DNA of 64,000 bases from Arthrobacter sp. SW1 (GTDB lineage Bacteria; Actinomycetota; Actinomycetes; Actinomycetales; Micrococcaceae). Of the stretch, positions 47,746 to 56,574 are shown one piece after another. Position 1 is the first letter of the stretch. Every line of letters begins with the position of its first letter. The position numbers and the translations under genes are program-made. Below the pieces are notes generated by a model. The model did not search any database and had not been told where the DNA came from. It saw only the letters and a program-made list of their open reading frames with translations. Where the stretch lies: assembly GCF_001766675.1 (NCBI RefSeq), contig NZ_MJLT01000001.1, forward strand, positions 610,120 to 674,119, given 5' to 3'.

Positions 47746-47958
47746 ATGCAATCTCTCATGGTCTCAGTGGTCTCATTCATCGCCGGCGTCAAGGATCGGC
47801 TTACCTCCGAAAAGGGCGCGGTCGCGACAGAATACGGCCTCCTCATTGCCCTTGTAGCATTCGCGATCATTGCCGGAGCCATCGTCTTTGGCGACGCCCT
47901 CGGAGACTGGTTCGCTGCGCTGGGCGCGACCGTCGGCGGCTGGGCCACCACCCCGTAG
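47746..47958 (+). CDS. flp: Flp pilin (major pilus subunit)
   Basis: A 70-residue type IVb prepilin. A 24-residue leader ending SEKG is followed by AVATEYGLLIALVAFAIIAGAIVFG, with the conserved Glu-Tyr of Flp pilins, so TadV should cleave after Gly24. The short mature end (LGDWFAALGATVGGWATTP) is small and mostly non-polar. AAGGAA precedes the ATG at 47746. It is the filament subunit exported by the downstream secretion genes, which mediate adhesion and biofilm growth in other bacteria. Confidence 0.93.
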   Translation: MQSLMVSVVSFIAGVKDRLTSEKGAVATEYGLLIALVAFAIIAGAIVFGDALGDWFAALGATVGGWATTP

Positions 47959-48046
47959 CGAGCAACCAACGCCAGAATGCGCCGCTGCCAGCCCGGCGGC
48001 GGCGCATTCTTCGTTTCGGAACGAATTCGCACCTGGGGAGGGTCCG

Positions 48047-48466
48047 TTGAAACGCAACTATCGTAGGCGGCCGCCGGCGCGGGATGACCAAGGCGCCGTT
48101 GCAGTCGAGTTCGCCATCATTACCCCGTTCCTGCTGCTCTTGGTTGCGGGCATCATCGAATTTTCCTACGCCATGGGCGTGCAAATCTCGGTGACGCAGG
48201 CAGCCCGGGAAGCAGCCAGAACCTATGCCGTCACTGACGACTGGGGGAAAGCGACAGCTGCAGGCACCGCCGGAGCGCCAAGCCTCAGCGGTGCGATTTC
48301 CTTCAGCAAGGACATCGACTGCGAAGAGGACAGCACCGTCAATGTCACCGCGCAATACACCGCGAATTCTCTGACGGGATTTGCGTTGAATTTCTCAGGA
48401 AACTTCATTTCCTTCGCGGGAACCTTTACTTCGACCGGAGTAGGGGCCATGCGATGCGGCGGATAA
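48047..48466 (+). CDS. tadE: TadE-like pseudopilin
   Basis: A 139-residue protein beginning KRNYRRRPPARDDQG, then AVAVEFAIITPFLLLLVAGIIEFSYAMGV, a prepilin-like cleavage site (after Gly16) and membrane helix typical of TadE. The extracellular part includes a TQAAREAARTYAV helix. The start is a rare TTG at 48047, supported by GGGGAGG just upstream and by the lack of a better codon; an upstream frame extension crosses the flp stop region. It overlaps tadG by 13 bases. Confidence 0.88.
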   Translation: MKRNYRRRPPARDDQGAVAVEFAIITPFLLLLVAGIIEFSYAMGVQISVTQAAREAARTYAVTDDWGKATAAGTAGAPSLSGAISFSKDIDCEEDSTVNVTAQYTANSLTGFALNFSGNFISFAGTFTSTGVGAMRCGG

Positions 48467-49494
48467 AAGGAAATTCCCGCGAAAATACTACCGCGAATTC
48501 CAAGGAAAAGGGCGCGGCCGGCGTCACAGTGGCTTTACTGCTCCTGGTCCTGATCGGAGCAGGGGCCATGGCGGTGGATGTCGGCCAGATCTACGTAGAA
48601 CGTGCCGAGCTGCAAAACGGCGCCGATGCCAGTGCCCTCGCGGCGGCACAAATATGCGCGGAAGACGACGGCTGCAGCCAGTCTGAGGCCGAAGCGGCGG
48701 CCGGGTTCCTGGCCAACGGCAACGCCCGCGATGACGCCAGCACGGTGACGTCCGTGGACCTCAGCGTTGCCGACCAAGTGACGGTCACGACGTCGACCCT
48801 GGACGGCACCAGCGGTGCTGGCTTCCTGCGAAAGATGTTCGCCAGTGCCTTGGATGCCCCGCCAGTCACTGTGGGGGCGTCGGCCACCGCTGCGCTCACC
48901 TATCCCGGAAGCGGTGGGGCCTTTCCCCTTGCTTTCTCGGACAAGTGCTGGGATCTCAGCGCCACCGAAGCCTCAGGTGAACTCCAGAAGATCTCGTGGA
49001 AGCCAGGCACCACCTGCACCAACCCGTCAGGGCACGTCATTCCTGGCGGATGGGGCTGGCTTGAAGACCCGGATGCCGACTGCTACGCGGTCACCGCTAC
49101 AGGCAACGTGGTGGGGTCAGACCCCGGCAGCGATAAGCCCGAACAATGCGCAGACATCCTTCAGGGCTGGATCAACACCCTTAACGCCGGGGACAAGGTC
49201 GAAGTCACTTTCCCCGTCTTCGACGCAAGCACCGGAACCGGCAGTGGAGCCGTTTACCACATCATCGGCTACGCCACTTTCAACGTCGTGGGCTGGAAGT
49301 TCGGCCAAAACGGCGTCTACGAGTACCACAACACGGCAGATGCTCTCGGCAATTCAAACCTGGCCTGCTCGGCAGGGAACGCACGCTGCATCATTGGCCA
49401 GTTCGTCAAATACGTGACGCTCGAAAACGCCGAAGGCGGTGGGGCCGGCTCTGGGCAGAACCTCGGCACCGTCGTCATCAAGCTCATCAAGTAG
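48454..49494 (+). CDS. tadG: TadG-like pilus assembly protein
   Basis: A 346-residue secreted or membrane-anchored protein. Its N-terminus has SKEKGAAGVTVALLLLVLIGAGAMAVDVGQIYVERAELQNGADASALAAAQICAE, the TadG/TadE-like prepilin helix and following conserved segment. The rest is an extracellular beta-rich domain with several Cys residues that may pair. TadE and TadG are minor pilins needed for Flp pilus assembly. It overlaps the end of tadE, showing co-translation. Confidence 0.85.
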   Translation: MRRIKGNSRENTTANSKEKGAAGVTVALLLLVLIGAGAMAVDVGQIYVERAELQNGADASALAAAQICAEDDGCSQSEAEAAAGFLANGNARDDASTVTSVDLSVADQVTVTTSTLDGTSGAGFLRKMFASALDAPPVTVGASATAALTYPGSGGAFPLAFSDKCWDLSATEASGELQKISWKPGTTCTNPSGHVIPGGWGWLEDPDADCYAVTATGNVVGSDPGSDKPEQCADILQGWINTLNAGDKVEVTFPVFDASTGTGSGAVYHIIGYATFNVVGWKFGQNGVYEYHNTADALGNSNLACSAGNARCIIGQFVKYVTLENAEGGGAGSGQNLGTVVIKLIK

Positions 49495-49533
49495 CGGCGG
49501 CTGGGACCGCCGCAGATCGGCAAGGAGTTACAA

Positions 49534-50295
49534 GTGAAAACACGCCTGCTGGGAGGCATCGCTGCGCTTGTCATAGCTGTCATCGGGACAGTGATGCTCA
49601 TCGTTTACGTCCAAGGAGCCGACAAGCGCGCCTTGGCCAACACCGAGACCGAAGAGGTCTACATCGTCCAAAAGGAGATTCCCTCCGGCACATCCGCTGC
49701 AAGCTTTGGCGACAAGGTAACCAGGAAGGCCGTCCCGAGATCCGCCATTGCAGCAGACAGCGTCCGGAGCCTCAGCGATCTTGAAGGCAAGGTCTCATCA
49801 ATCAGCTTCATGCCGGGTGAGCAGGTTCTATCCTCGCGGATGGTCGAACCCGGTGCTGTCGTAGGCCGGGGTCGCGTGGAAGTCCCCACAGGTCTCCAGG
49901 AAGTCACGGTGAAGCTTGATATTGAACGTGTCGTCGGCGGTACCATCCGCTCAGGCGACACTGTCGGAGTGCTGCTGTCCTTCAAGCCAAAAGATTCCAC
50001 CAAGGCTCCGGACATGACTCAATTGACCCTTCATAAGGTGCTCGTCACTGCGGTCCAGGATGCGAACGGTGCCATCTCGGAAGCGAGCGGGACCCAGAAG
50101 ACCGGTAGCGGGACCGGAACCATCAAGAGCACGTCTTCGCAGACTGCCTACTTGGTCACCTTGGCCCGTTCTTCAGTAGATGTCGAAAAGATCGTTTTCG
50201 CCGCAGAGTTCGGCAAGATCTACCTCACCAAGGAGCCTGACGACGCTGTCCAAGGCAACTCCGGAATCATGACGCTCGACAAGGTAGTCCGATGA
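49534..50295 (+). CDS. cpaB: Flp pilus assembly protein CpaB/RcpC
   Basis: A 253-residue protein with one N-terminal membrane helix (LLGGIAALVIAVIGTVMLIVYV), a SAF-like domain at about 40-110 (VYIVQKEIPSGTSAASFGDKVTRKAVPRS ... LEGKVSSISFMPGEQVLSSRMV) and an RcpC-type C-terminal domain (VTVKLDIERVVGGTIRSGDTVGVLLSF). RcpC/CpaB supports the secretion channel in Gram-negative Tad systems; in this monoderm it likely stabilises the pilus at the wall. The GTG start is not chosen over ATG here because GTGAAAACACGC follows AAGGAG. It overlaps tadZ by four bases. Confidence 0.86.
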   Translation: MKTRLLGGIAALVIAVIGTVMLIVYVQGADKRALANTETEEVYIVQKEIPSGTSAASFGDKVTRKAVPRSAIAADSVRSLSDLEGKVSSISFMPGEQVLSSRMVEPGAVVGRGRVEVPTGLQEVTVKLDIERVVGGTIRSGDTVGVLLSFKPKDSTKAPDMTQLTLHKVLVTAVQDANGAISEASGTQKTGSGTGTIKSTSSQTAYLVTLARSSVDVEKIVFAAEFGKIYLTKEPDDAVQGNSGIMTLDKVVR

Positions 50296-51497
50296 GCCGC
50301 TTCATTCTGATCACCCCGGACACCGACTTCGAACGCCGGGTGCGCGCGGCAACCGCAGGAATGAGCGGCAGCCTGCAATGGTTCCAGGCGGACTATCTTC
50401 CCGAAAGCCCGCAGGACGTCCTCAGCCAACTCCTGGGCGAGCCTCCTGAAGTGCTGATCCTTGGCCCCGGCCTGGACGTCGACGACTCCCTCAAACACGC
50501 TTCTTTGCTGGACCTCCAGTTCCCGGAAATCAGCGTGGTCCTCGCCGCGGAGCAAAGCGCCGAACTGGTTCTGGCAGCCATGCGTGCGGGTGTGCGTGAC
50601 ATCCTCTCCCCGGTAGCTGAAACAGACACGATCCGCGTGATGGTGGAGCGGGCAAGCCTTGCGGCGGCAGGCCGGCGTCGAGGGCTGGCTCCCAGCGCGG
50701 CAGAAGCGCCTGGTCAGGCATCGGGCGGACGGATCATCGCTGTGATGTCGCCGAAGGGCGGGGTCGGCAAGACCACGGTTGCCACCAACCTGGCCGTCGG
50801 GCTTGGAACATTGGCCCCGATGGGCGTGGTGATCGTCGACCTTGACCTGCAGTTCGGCGACGTAGCCAGCGGGCTCCTGCTGGACCCCGAACGGACCATC
50901 ACGGATGCCGTCCTCGGACCGGCGAGCCAGGACTCCATGGTGCTGAAGACCTACTTGAGCGTCCATCCCGCCAGCCTCTACGCGCTGTGCGCTCCGAGGA
51001 ACCCTGTCGAAATGGACCGGATCAAGGCAGACCATGTCACCCGGCTCCTGGAACAACTGCGCCACGAATTCCAGTACGTGGTGATCGATACGGCCCCGGG
51101 TCTGGGCGAGCACGTCCTGGCGGCATTGGAACAAGCCACCGACGCCGTATGGGTATGCGGCATGGATATCCCCAGCATCCGTGGCCTGAAGACAGGTCTG
51201 GAAGTCCTCGACGAGCTGCGGCTGCTGCCACAACACCGCCACGTGGTGCTGAACATGGCCGACCCGAAGAGCGGCCTGAAGCTGGCCGACGTCGAAGCTA
51301 CGCTCGGCGTGCCGGTGGACGTTGCCATTCCTCGTTCACGGACCTTGCCGTTCTCCACGAACAAGGGTGTGCCGCTGTTGCAGGACGGCCGGCGCGATGC
51401 CGCCACCAAAGGCCTGCGTTCCCTGGTGGAACGCTTCAAGCCGAACTGGGATGAACGACTGCACAAGCAACTGCACAGAAGGGCGGTGGTCCGGTGA
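50292..51497 (+). CDS. tadZ: TadZ/CpaE-like pilus localisation ATPase
   Basis: A 401-residue protein. Residues 1-125 form an atypical receiver-like domain (ILGPGLDVDD, ISVVLAAEQSAELVLAAMRAGVRDILSP). From about 147 a MinD/ParA-type ATPase follows, with the deviant Walker A SPKGGVGKTT at 153-162, VVIVDLDLQFGDV as the switch region and VVIDTAPGLGEHVL as Walker B. TadZ places the Tad machine at its cell site. It overlaps both neighbours by four bases. Confidence 0.92.
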   Translation: MSRFILITPDTDFERRVRAATAGMSGSLQWFQADYLPESPQDVLSQLLGEPPEVLILGPGLDVDDSLKHASLLDLQFPEISVVLAAEQSAELVLAAMRAGVRDILSPVAETDTIRVMVERASLAAAGRRRGLAPSAAEAPGQASGGRIIAVMSPKGGVGKTTVATNLAVGLGTLAPMGVVIVDLDLQFGDVASGLLLDPERTITDAVLGPASQDSMVLKTYLSVHPASLYALCAPRNPVEMDRIKADHVTRLLEQLRHEFQYVVIDTAPGLGEHVLAALEQATDAVWVCGMDIPSIRGLKTGLEVLDELRLLPQHRHVVLNMADPKSGLKLADVEATLGVPVDVAIPRSRTLPFSTNKGVPLLQDGRRDAATKGLRSLVERFKPNWDERLHKQLHRRAVVR

Positions 51498-52969
51498 ACC
51501 TCTCACGCAGGCTCGGAAGCCTCTATGGCGAGCAGCCATCCGGCGGCGCGGCAGCCAGCCTGGAAAGCAGCGAAAGCGATGCCGCAGCCGCTACGCTTAG
51601 CCGCTTTCAGGAAGCCCGGGCAGCAGAGAACGCACAAGCTGCCACAGCGCGCGACGGCGATCCGCAATCGACCGTGCTGGCCAGCGAAGCCTTGGGCAGC
51701 CTCAAGGAACGGGCCAGCGCCGCGTTGTATGAACGGCTGGGCTCGCGGCTGACGGATTCCTCCTTGGACGAGGAGGAACTCCACAAATACGTGCGGGACG
51801 AGCTCCGGCTCATCGTCGATGCCGAGCAGGTTCCCCTGACCAGCGGTGAACGCCACCGGCTGAGTTCTGAGATCATTGACGACGTCTTGGGGCACGGACC
51901 GATCCAGCGATTCCTGGACGATCCGGAAATCACCGAGGTGATGGTCAACCGCCACGACAGCATCTTCGTGGAGCGGTTCGGCAAGATCTTCAAGACCGAG
52001 GCCAGGTTCGCTTCCGACGAAGCCCTGCGGAAAGTCATTGAACGAATCGTCTCCCGGGTGGGGCGCCGCATCGACGAATCCTCGCCCCTGGTGGATGCCC
52101 GGCTTGCCGACGGTTCCCGCGTCAACGCCATCATTCCGCCGTTGGCGGTCAATGGTCCCTCCCTTACCATCCGAAAGTTCGGCCGCGAGGCGCTGACGGT
52201 TGCCAAGCTGATCGAACTCGGCAGCATGTCACCCGAGATGGCCGAACTGCTTCGGGCCTGTGTTCTGGCCCGATTGAACATCATCGTCTCGGGAGGCACA
52301 GGCACCGGCAAGACCACGTTGTTGAATGCATTGTCCTCGTTCATTCCTGCCGATGACCGGATCGTCACCATCGAGGATGCAGTCGAGCTCCAACTCCAAC
52401 AGGAACACGTTGTCCGTTTGGAAAGCCGTCCGGCGAACATTGAAGGTCGCGGCGAGGTGACCATCCGTGACCTCGTGCGTAATTCGCTCCGCATGCGCCC
52501 GGACCGGATCGTCGTCGGAGAGGTCCGCGGTGGCGAGTCGCTGGACATGCTGCAGGCGATGAACACCGGCCATGACGGTTCCATTTCCACCGTCCACGCA
52601 AACTCCCCGCGGGACGCCATTGCCCGCTTGGAGACGCTGGTCCTCATGGCTGGGATGGATCTGCCACTACGTGCAATCCGTGAACAGATCGCTTCCGCAG
52701 TAAACCTCATCGTCCACATCACCCGCTTGCGCGATGGCAGCCGCCGGATTACCCACGTGACGGAAGTCCAAGGGATGGAAGGCGACATTGTCACTCTCCA
52801 GGACGCATTCCTCTTCGACTACTCGGCCGGCATGGATGCCAATGGGCGCTTCTTAGGCAGGACCGTGCCGACAGGCGTTAGGCCACGCTTCACAGATCGC
52901 TTCGCGGAACTCGGAATCCCGATCTCGACGGCCGTCTTCGGATCCTTGATCCCAGGAGCCCGGCGATGA
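51494..52969 (+). CDS. tadA: Tad pilus secretion ATPase TadA/CpaF
   Basis: A 491-residue type II/IV secretion ATPase, the motor for pilus extension and probably retraction. Walker A is GGTGTGKTT at 267-275, followed by the Asp box ERIVTIEDAVEL-like segment, RPDRIVVGEVRGGESLDMLQAMNTGHDGSISTVHANSP (Walker B and His box). The N-terminal region of about 110 residues is variable. GTG start within the end of tadZ (ATGA-type four-base overlap), and its own stop overlaps tadB. Confidence 0.95.
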   Translation: MNLSRRLGSLYGEQPSGGAAASLESSESDAAAATLSRFQEARAAENAQAATARDGDPQSTVLASEALGSLKERASAALYERLGSRLTDSSLDEEELHKYVRDELRLIVDAEQVPLTSGERHRLSSEIIDDVLGHGPIQRFLDDPEITEVMVNRHDSIFVERFGKIFKTEARFASDEALRKVIERIVSRVGRRIDESSPLVDARLADGSRVNAIIPPLAVNGPSLTIRKFGREALTVAKLIELGSMSPEMAELLRACVLARLNIIVSGGTGTGKTTLLNALSSFIPADDRIVTIEDAVELQLQQEHVVRLESRPANIEGRGEVTIRDLVRNSLRMRPDRIVVGEVRGGESLDMLQAMNTGHDGSISTVHANSPRDAIARLETLVLMAGMDLPLRAIREQIASAVNLIVHITRLRDGSRRITHVTEVQGMEGDIVTLQDAFLFDYSAGMDANGRFLGRTVPTGVRPRFTDRFAELGIPISTAVFGSLIPGARR

Positions 52970-53904
52970 ATCCCTACTTCCTGCCTGTTGGCTTGGCGGC
53001 GGTTTATCTTGCCCTGCTGCTTGTGGTGTTCCTTGTCCTCAAGCCCGGCAGGGCCCTCGATATCCAGCGCAGGCAGCCGGGATTCCAAGGGCGGCCATCT
53101 GCACTGTCGACCATCGCCGGCTCCGCACGGGGTGCCATTGAGTCGGGTTTGAAGGGCAGCTCGGGCGGACTGGTGTCCCAATCCCGTCTCGATGCTGCCG
53201 GGCTGAAGAAGCAGCCATCAGACTATCTTCTGATTGCCGGTGTGACAGTTCTCCTCGCCGGGGTCATTGGTTTCCTTTTGGGTGGGCTCCTATTCGCGCT
53301 GCTGACATCCAGCGTGGCATCTGTTGGGCTCGTGTTTACCTTGCGAATACTGACATCCCGGAGACAACGGCGTTTTGATGAACAGGTGCCAGACACGTTA
53401 CGGATGCTCACGGGCGGCATGCGAGCCGGCCATAGCCTCCTGCGGGCAGTCGATGCTGCCGCGAAGGAATGTGAGGCGCCGATGTCCGAGGAACTGGCCA
53501 GGGTGGTCAATGAAACACGGATTGGTCGGGATCTCGGGGAATCCATGTTCGAGGTAGCTACGCGGACCTCCAATGAGGACTTCAGCTGGATCACACAAGC
53601 GATCGAGATCCACCGGGAGGTCGGAGGCGATCTCGCCGAAGTCCTCGACCACGTAAGCGAGACAATCCGGGACCGGAATCAAATCCGCCGGCAGGTGAGG
53701 GCTTTGAGTTCAGAGGGACGGATCTCGGCACTGGTACTCCTCGCGCTTCCGGTTCTGATGTTTGTAGTCGTTTGCCTGATCAATCCGCTCTACGCCACAA
53801 CCTTCACCTCGACGTTTCCAGGATTCCTGATGATCGCCGTCGCTGTGATCATGATGGCCTTGGGTGCTTTGTGGCTGAACCGGCTCGTGAAGCCGAAGTA
53901 CTAG
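52966..53904 (+). CDS. tadB: Tad inner-membrane platform protein TadB
   Basis: A 312-residue T2SSF-domain protein. A first helix (FLPVGLAAVYLALLLVVFLVL) and a helix pair (DYLLIAGVTVLLAGVIGFLLGGLLFALLTSSVASVGLVFTL) precede the cytoplasmic T2SSF domain (FDEQVPDTLRMLTGGMRAGHSLLRAVDAAAKE ... HREVGGDLAEVLDHVSETIRDRN), then two more helices. With TadC it forms the membrane platform driven by TadA. Ten bases separate it from tadC. Confidence 0.93.
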   Translation: MNPYFLPVGLAAVYLALLLVVFLVLKPGRALDIQRRQPGFQGRPSALSTIAGSARGAIESGLKGSSGGLVSQSRLDAAGLKKQPSDYLLIAGVTVLLAGVIGFLLGGLLFALLTSSVASVGLVFTLRILTSRRQRRFDEQVPDTLRMLTGGMRAGHSLLRAVDAAAKECEAPMSEELARVVNETRIGRDLGESMFEVATRTSNEDFSWITQAIEIHREVGGDLAEVLDHVSETIRDRNQIRRQVRALSSEGRISALVLLALPVLMFVVVCLINPLYATTFTSTFPGFLMIAVAVIMMALGALWLNRLVKPKY

Positions 53905-53913
53905 GAGCCTGCT

Positions 53914-54789
53914 ATGCAAATTTTCATGTATTCCGCGATCTTGGCGATTGTAGCTCCTGTCTCTTGGATGGTTTGGCTCGCATTCAGCGGTGACCGCTCC
54001 GCACGGCGAAACATCAAGAAGAACCTCGGCCAAGGGACCAAGGCTGTAGTGAAGCCCGCGGACGCAGCACAATGGTTAGCCGGGGTCTCCCGCCAGATCG
54101 TTCCTCAGGGCTATGTCGCGTGGCTCGATAAACAACTAGCCGGAGCTGGGAGGCCTAAAGACTGGCCGCTAGGCCGAGTCCTCGCGATCAAACCATTATT
54201 GGCGTTGGTATTCGCCGTGCTCGGAATGATGCTTTTCCTAGGCGACCGTTCCGGTGGGCGGGCAATCCTGGCTCTGGCCATCACGACACTGGCCTATTTC
54301 GTTCCAGACCTTCTGATTCGTTCCACTGCTCAAAAGCGCCGCGAAGCTGTACGGCTTGCGCTGCCAAACGCCTTGGACCAGATGCTTATCTCTGTGCAAG
54401 CGGGACTTGGTTTCGAAGCCGCCATGGCCCGGGCCGCGCAGAACGGCAAAGGCCCTCTCGCTGATGAGTTCATCCGTACTCTCCAGGACATCCAAGTGGG
54501 CAGGAGCCGCAAGGAAGCCTATCTGGACATGGCCAGCCGGGTCGACGTGGCGGACGTGAGGAGCTTCGTCCGATCAGTTGTTCAAGCAGATACCTATGGA
54601 ATTGCAATCGCGAAAGTCCTGAAGGCTCAGGCCCAGGAAATGCGGATCAAGCGCCGGCAACGGGCGGAAGAAAACGCAATGAAGTTGCCGGTGAAGATCC
54701 TTTTCCCGCTGCTCTTCTGTATTTTCCCCGCACTGTTCGTCATCATCCTTGGCCCGGCGGTACTCTCCATCGCCCGGATGTTCCAGTGA
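53914..54789 (+). CDS. tadC: Tad inner-membrane platform protein TadC
   Basis: A 291-residue partner of TadB with the same T2SSF fold: two helices near 85-125, then LPNALDQMLISVQAGLGFEAAMARAAQNGKGPLADEFIRTLQDIQVGRSRKEAYLDMA, and a last helix (LFPLLFCIFPALFVIILGPAVLSI). The ATG at 53914 has AGGAG nine bases ahead. Its base composition is somewhat less GC-biased than the housekeeping neighbours, as in much of tadB. It is the last recognisable gene of the cluster. Confidence 0.93.
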   Translation: MQIFMYSAILAIVAPVSWMVWLAFSGDRSARRNIKKNLGQGTKAVVKPADAAQWLAGVSRQIVPQGYVAWLDKQLAGAGRPKDWPLGRVLAIKPLLALVFAVLGMMLFLGDRSGGRAILALAITTLAYFVPDLLIRSTAQKRREAVRLALPNALDQMLISVQAGLGFEAAMARAAQNGKGPLADEFIRTLQDIQVGRSRKEAYLDMASRVDVADVRSFVRSVVQADTYGIAIAKVLKAQAQEMRIKRRQRAEENAMKLPVKILFPLLFCIFPALFVIILGPAVLSIARMFQ

Positions 54790-54922
54790 CGCCCCCAGCG
54801 GAACAGCCAAAACCAGCCTGATTCTGGGCAGGCACCTGGAGTACCTCGACGCCACGTCCGGCAGCATCTGGATGCCGGACGGAGGTACCCGACCCGGCGC
54901 CATCCGCGGAGGCGCCGTCCCC

Positions 54923-54989
54923 GACCACCCGGTACCCAGAGCCGAGGTGGTCACCCGGCCCCCTTCCGGTACCCAGAGCCGGAAGGGGG
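54923..54989. other. Two hairpins with identical loops between tadC and truA
   Basis: Hairpin one: GACCACCCGG, loop TACCCAGAG, CCG-A-GGTGGTC (54923-54952). Hairpin two: CCCCCTTCCGG, the same loop TACCCAGAG, CCGGAAGGGGG (54959-54989). The loops and closing CGG/CCG pairs are identical while the outer stems differ but stay complementary. The rest of the 220-bp gap shows no convincing gene. Confidence 0.6.
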
Positions 54990-55009
54990 TCACTCACGTT
55001 GCCGAAAAA

Positions 55010-55900
55010 CTACTCCCGCTTCGCCCTCGTCAGTTCAGCCCGGGCCAGCAGTTCCGAGTCCGCGGGGTAGGCAACCTCTTCCAGCACCAGTGGATGCGGG
55101 GCCGCCAGCACCGACTTGGCATCGCGCACGCCGGCAAGCATGCGGTCGTGCATCCACTGCGGCGTCTCCAAGCCCTCCCCTACCCGCAAGGCGCCGCCCA
55201 CCAGGGAGCGGACCATATTGTGGCAGAAGGCGTCGGCCTGCACCGTGGCGACAATGACCCCGTCTTCGCCCCGGGCGAAGGAGAAACGCTGCAGCTCCCG
55301 GATGGTGGTGGCACCTTCGCGTGGCCGGCAATAGGCGCGGAAGTCCTGGAGGCCCAGGAGCAAGGAAGCACCCTGGTTCATCAGTTCAACGTCAAGGCCG
55401 GCCTTGTGCCACAGGGTCAGGCCGCGCAGCAGGGGATCCCAGCGTTCGGGGCCGTCGGCAATCCGGTAACTGTAGCGGCGCCACAGCGCTGAAAAGCGGG
55501 CGTCGAATCCCGACGGCGCCAGTGCGGCGTCGTGGATTTCAATGGCTCCGTGCTCCCCCGCCAGCACCCGGCTGAGCGCGCCGCGCAGCTTCCTCTGCAG
55601 GGCGGCGGCCGGTTCGTACAGTCCCCCGCGGGACAGGCGGAACCATTCCTCGGGTGACAGGTCGATGTGGACCACCTGCCCGCGAGCGTGGACGCCGGCG
55701 TCGGTGCGTCCGGCCACGGTCACGCGGACCGGGCGGCGGATCACCAATTCGAGGGCCTCCTCCAGGCAGCCCTGCACAGTGCGGAGCGCGGGCTGCACGG
55801 CCCAGCCGCTGAACGGCCCGCCATCGTAGGAAAGATCCATCCGGACACGCAAAAACCCGCCACCCCCGGAAACGGGGGCAGCGGGTTCTTGTTCGTTCAT
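55010..55900 (-). CDS. truA: tRNA pseudouridine(38-40) synthase TruA
   Basis: A 296-residue enzyme that makes pseudouridine at positions 38-40 of the tRNA anticodon arm. The catalytic Asp67 is in VTVAGRTDAGVHARGQVVH; RMDLSYDGGPFSGWAVQP is the N-terminal signature, and FCHNMVRSLVGGALRVGEG the C-terminal one. The start lies 32 bp after rplQ, so it is the last gene of the alpha operon, as in mycobacteria. Confidence 0.96.
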   Translation of the reverse strand: MNEQEPAAPVSGGGGFLRVRMDLSYDGGPFSGWAVQPALRTVQGCLEEALELVIRRPVRVTVAGRTDAGVHARGQVVHIDLSPEEWFRLSRGGLYEPAAALQRKLRGALSRVLAGEHGAIEIHDAALAPSGFDARFSALWRRYSYRIADGPERWDPLLRGLTLWHKAGLDVELMNQGASLLLGLQDFRAYCRPREGATTIRELQRFSFARGEDGVIVATVQADAFCHNMVRSLVGGALRVGEGLETPQWMHDRMLAGVRDAKSVLAAPHPLVLEEVAYPADSELLARAELTRAKRE

Positions 55901-55932
55901 AGAAACAAGTCTATGCGAAGAAAATCAGCGAA

Positions 55933-56511
55933 TTACTTCGCGTCCTTCTCCTCGGCCGGAGCCTCTTCGGTCTCGACAGGCTCGACCACCGAGTCGGCCG
56001 GAGCCTCTTCGGCAGCGGCCTCGGGAGCCTCGGCAGCTTCGGTCTCCACGACCTCTTCAGCCGGAGCTTCTTCAGCGGTTTCGACAGGCTCAACCGCCGC
56101 AGCCTTCTCGGCAGCCTTGGTGGCCTCGGCTACAACAGCCTGCTTCGGGGAAACGGGCTCGAGCACCAGTTCGATGACAGCCATGGGAGCGTTGTCGCCC
56201 TTGCGGTTGCCGATCTTGGTGATGCGGGTGTAGCCGCCCTCGCGGTTCTCGACAGCCTGTGCGATGTCGGTGAACAGCTCGTGGACGATGCCCTTGTTGC
56301 TGATCAGGCCGAGCACGCGGCGGCGGGAAGCGAGGTCGCCACGCTTGGCGAAGGTGACCAGGCGCTCTGCGTACGGCTTCAGGCGCTTGGCCTTGGTAAC
56401 CGTGGTGGTGATGCGCTTGTGTTCGAACAGCGAAGCTGCCAGGTTCGCGAGCATCAGGCGCTCGTGAGCCGGACCGCCTCCGAGGCGCGGACCCTTAGTG
56501 GGGGTAGGCAT
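55933..56511 (-). CDS. rplQ: Ribosomal protein bL17 with long acidic tail
   Basis: A 192-residue protein. The first 125 or so residues are a standard bL17 ([57 protein letters not shown]). The remainder is a Glu/Ala/Val-rich, low-complexity tail absent from E. coli bL17 (127 residues). The tail contains VEPVET twice, each encoded by a GGTTGAGCCTGTCGAAACC-type repeat unit. It lies 63 bp after rpoA. Confidence 0.97.
   Translation of the reverse strand: MPTPTKGPRLGGGPAHERLMLANLAASLFEHKRITTTVTKAKRLKPYAERLVTFAKRGDLASRRRVLGLISNKGIVHELFTDIAQAVENREGGYTRITKIGNRKGDNAPMAVIELVLEPVSPKQAVVAEATKAAEKAAAVEPVETAEEAPAEEVVETEAAEAPEAAAEEAPADSVVEPVETEEAPAEEKDAK
55969..55987. repeat. REP-like unit inside the rplQ tail (copy 1)
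   Basis: GGTCTCGACAGGCTCGACC on the plus strand, with complementary ends GGTC and GACC. It encodes VEPVET of the rplQ tail on the minus strand. It resembles a short repeat common in actinobacterial genomes. Confidence 0.6.
56077..56095. repeat. REP-like unit inside the rplQ tail (copy 2)
   Basis: GGTTTCGACAGGCTCAACC on the plus strand, flanked by GC on both sides so that GCGGTT and AACCGC pair. Compared with copy 1, both ends change together (GGTC/GACC to GGTT/AACC), preserving pairing. It encodes the first VEPVET. Confidence 0.65.
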
Positions 56512-56574
56512 AGTAATTTCTCCTGTAATGAAGGCCGTACTGGTCCGTCCGGGACCCGATGGCCAAGATCTGTG

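Noticed and set aside
54749..55492. A plus-strand frame crossing the tadC end and truA
   Set aside because: It overlaps two real genes and contains the hairpins; no tad-like or other domain was seen.
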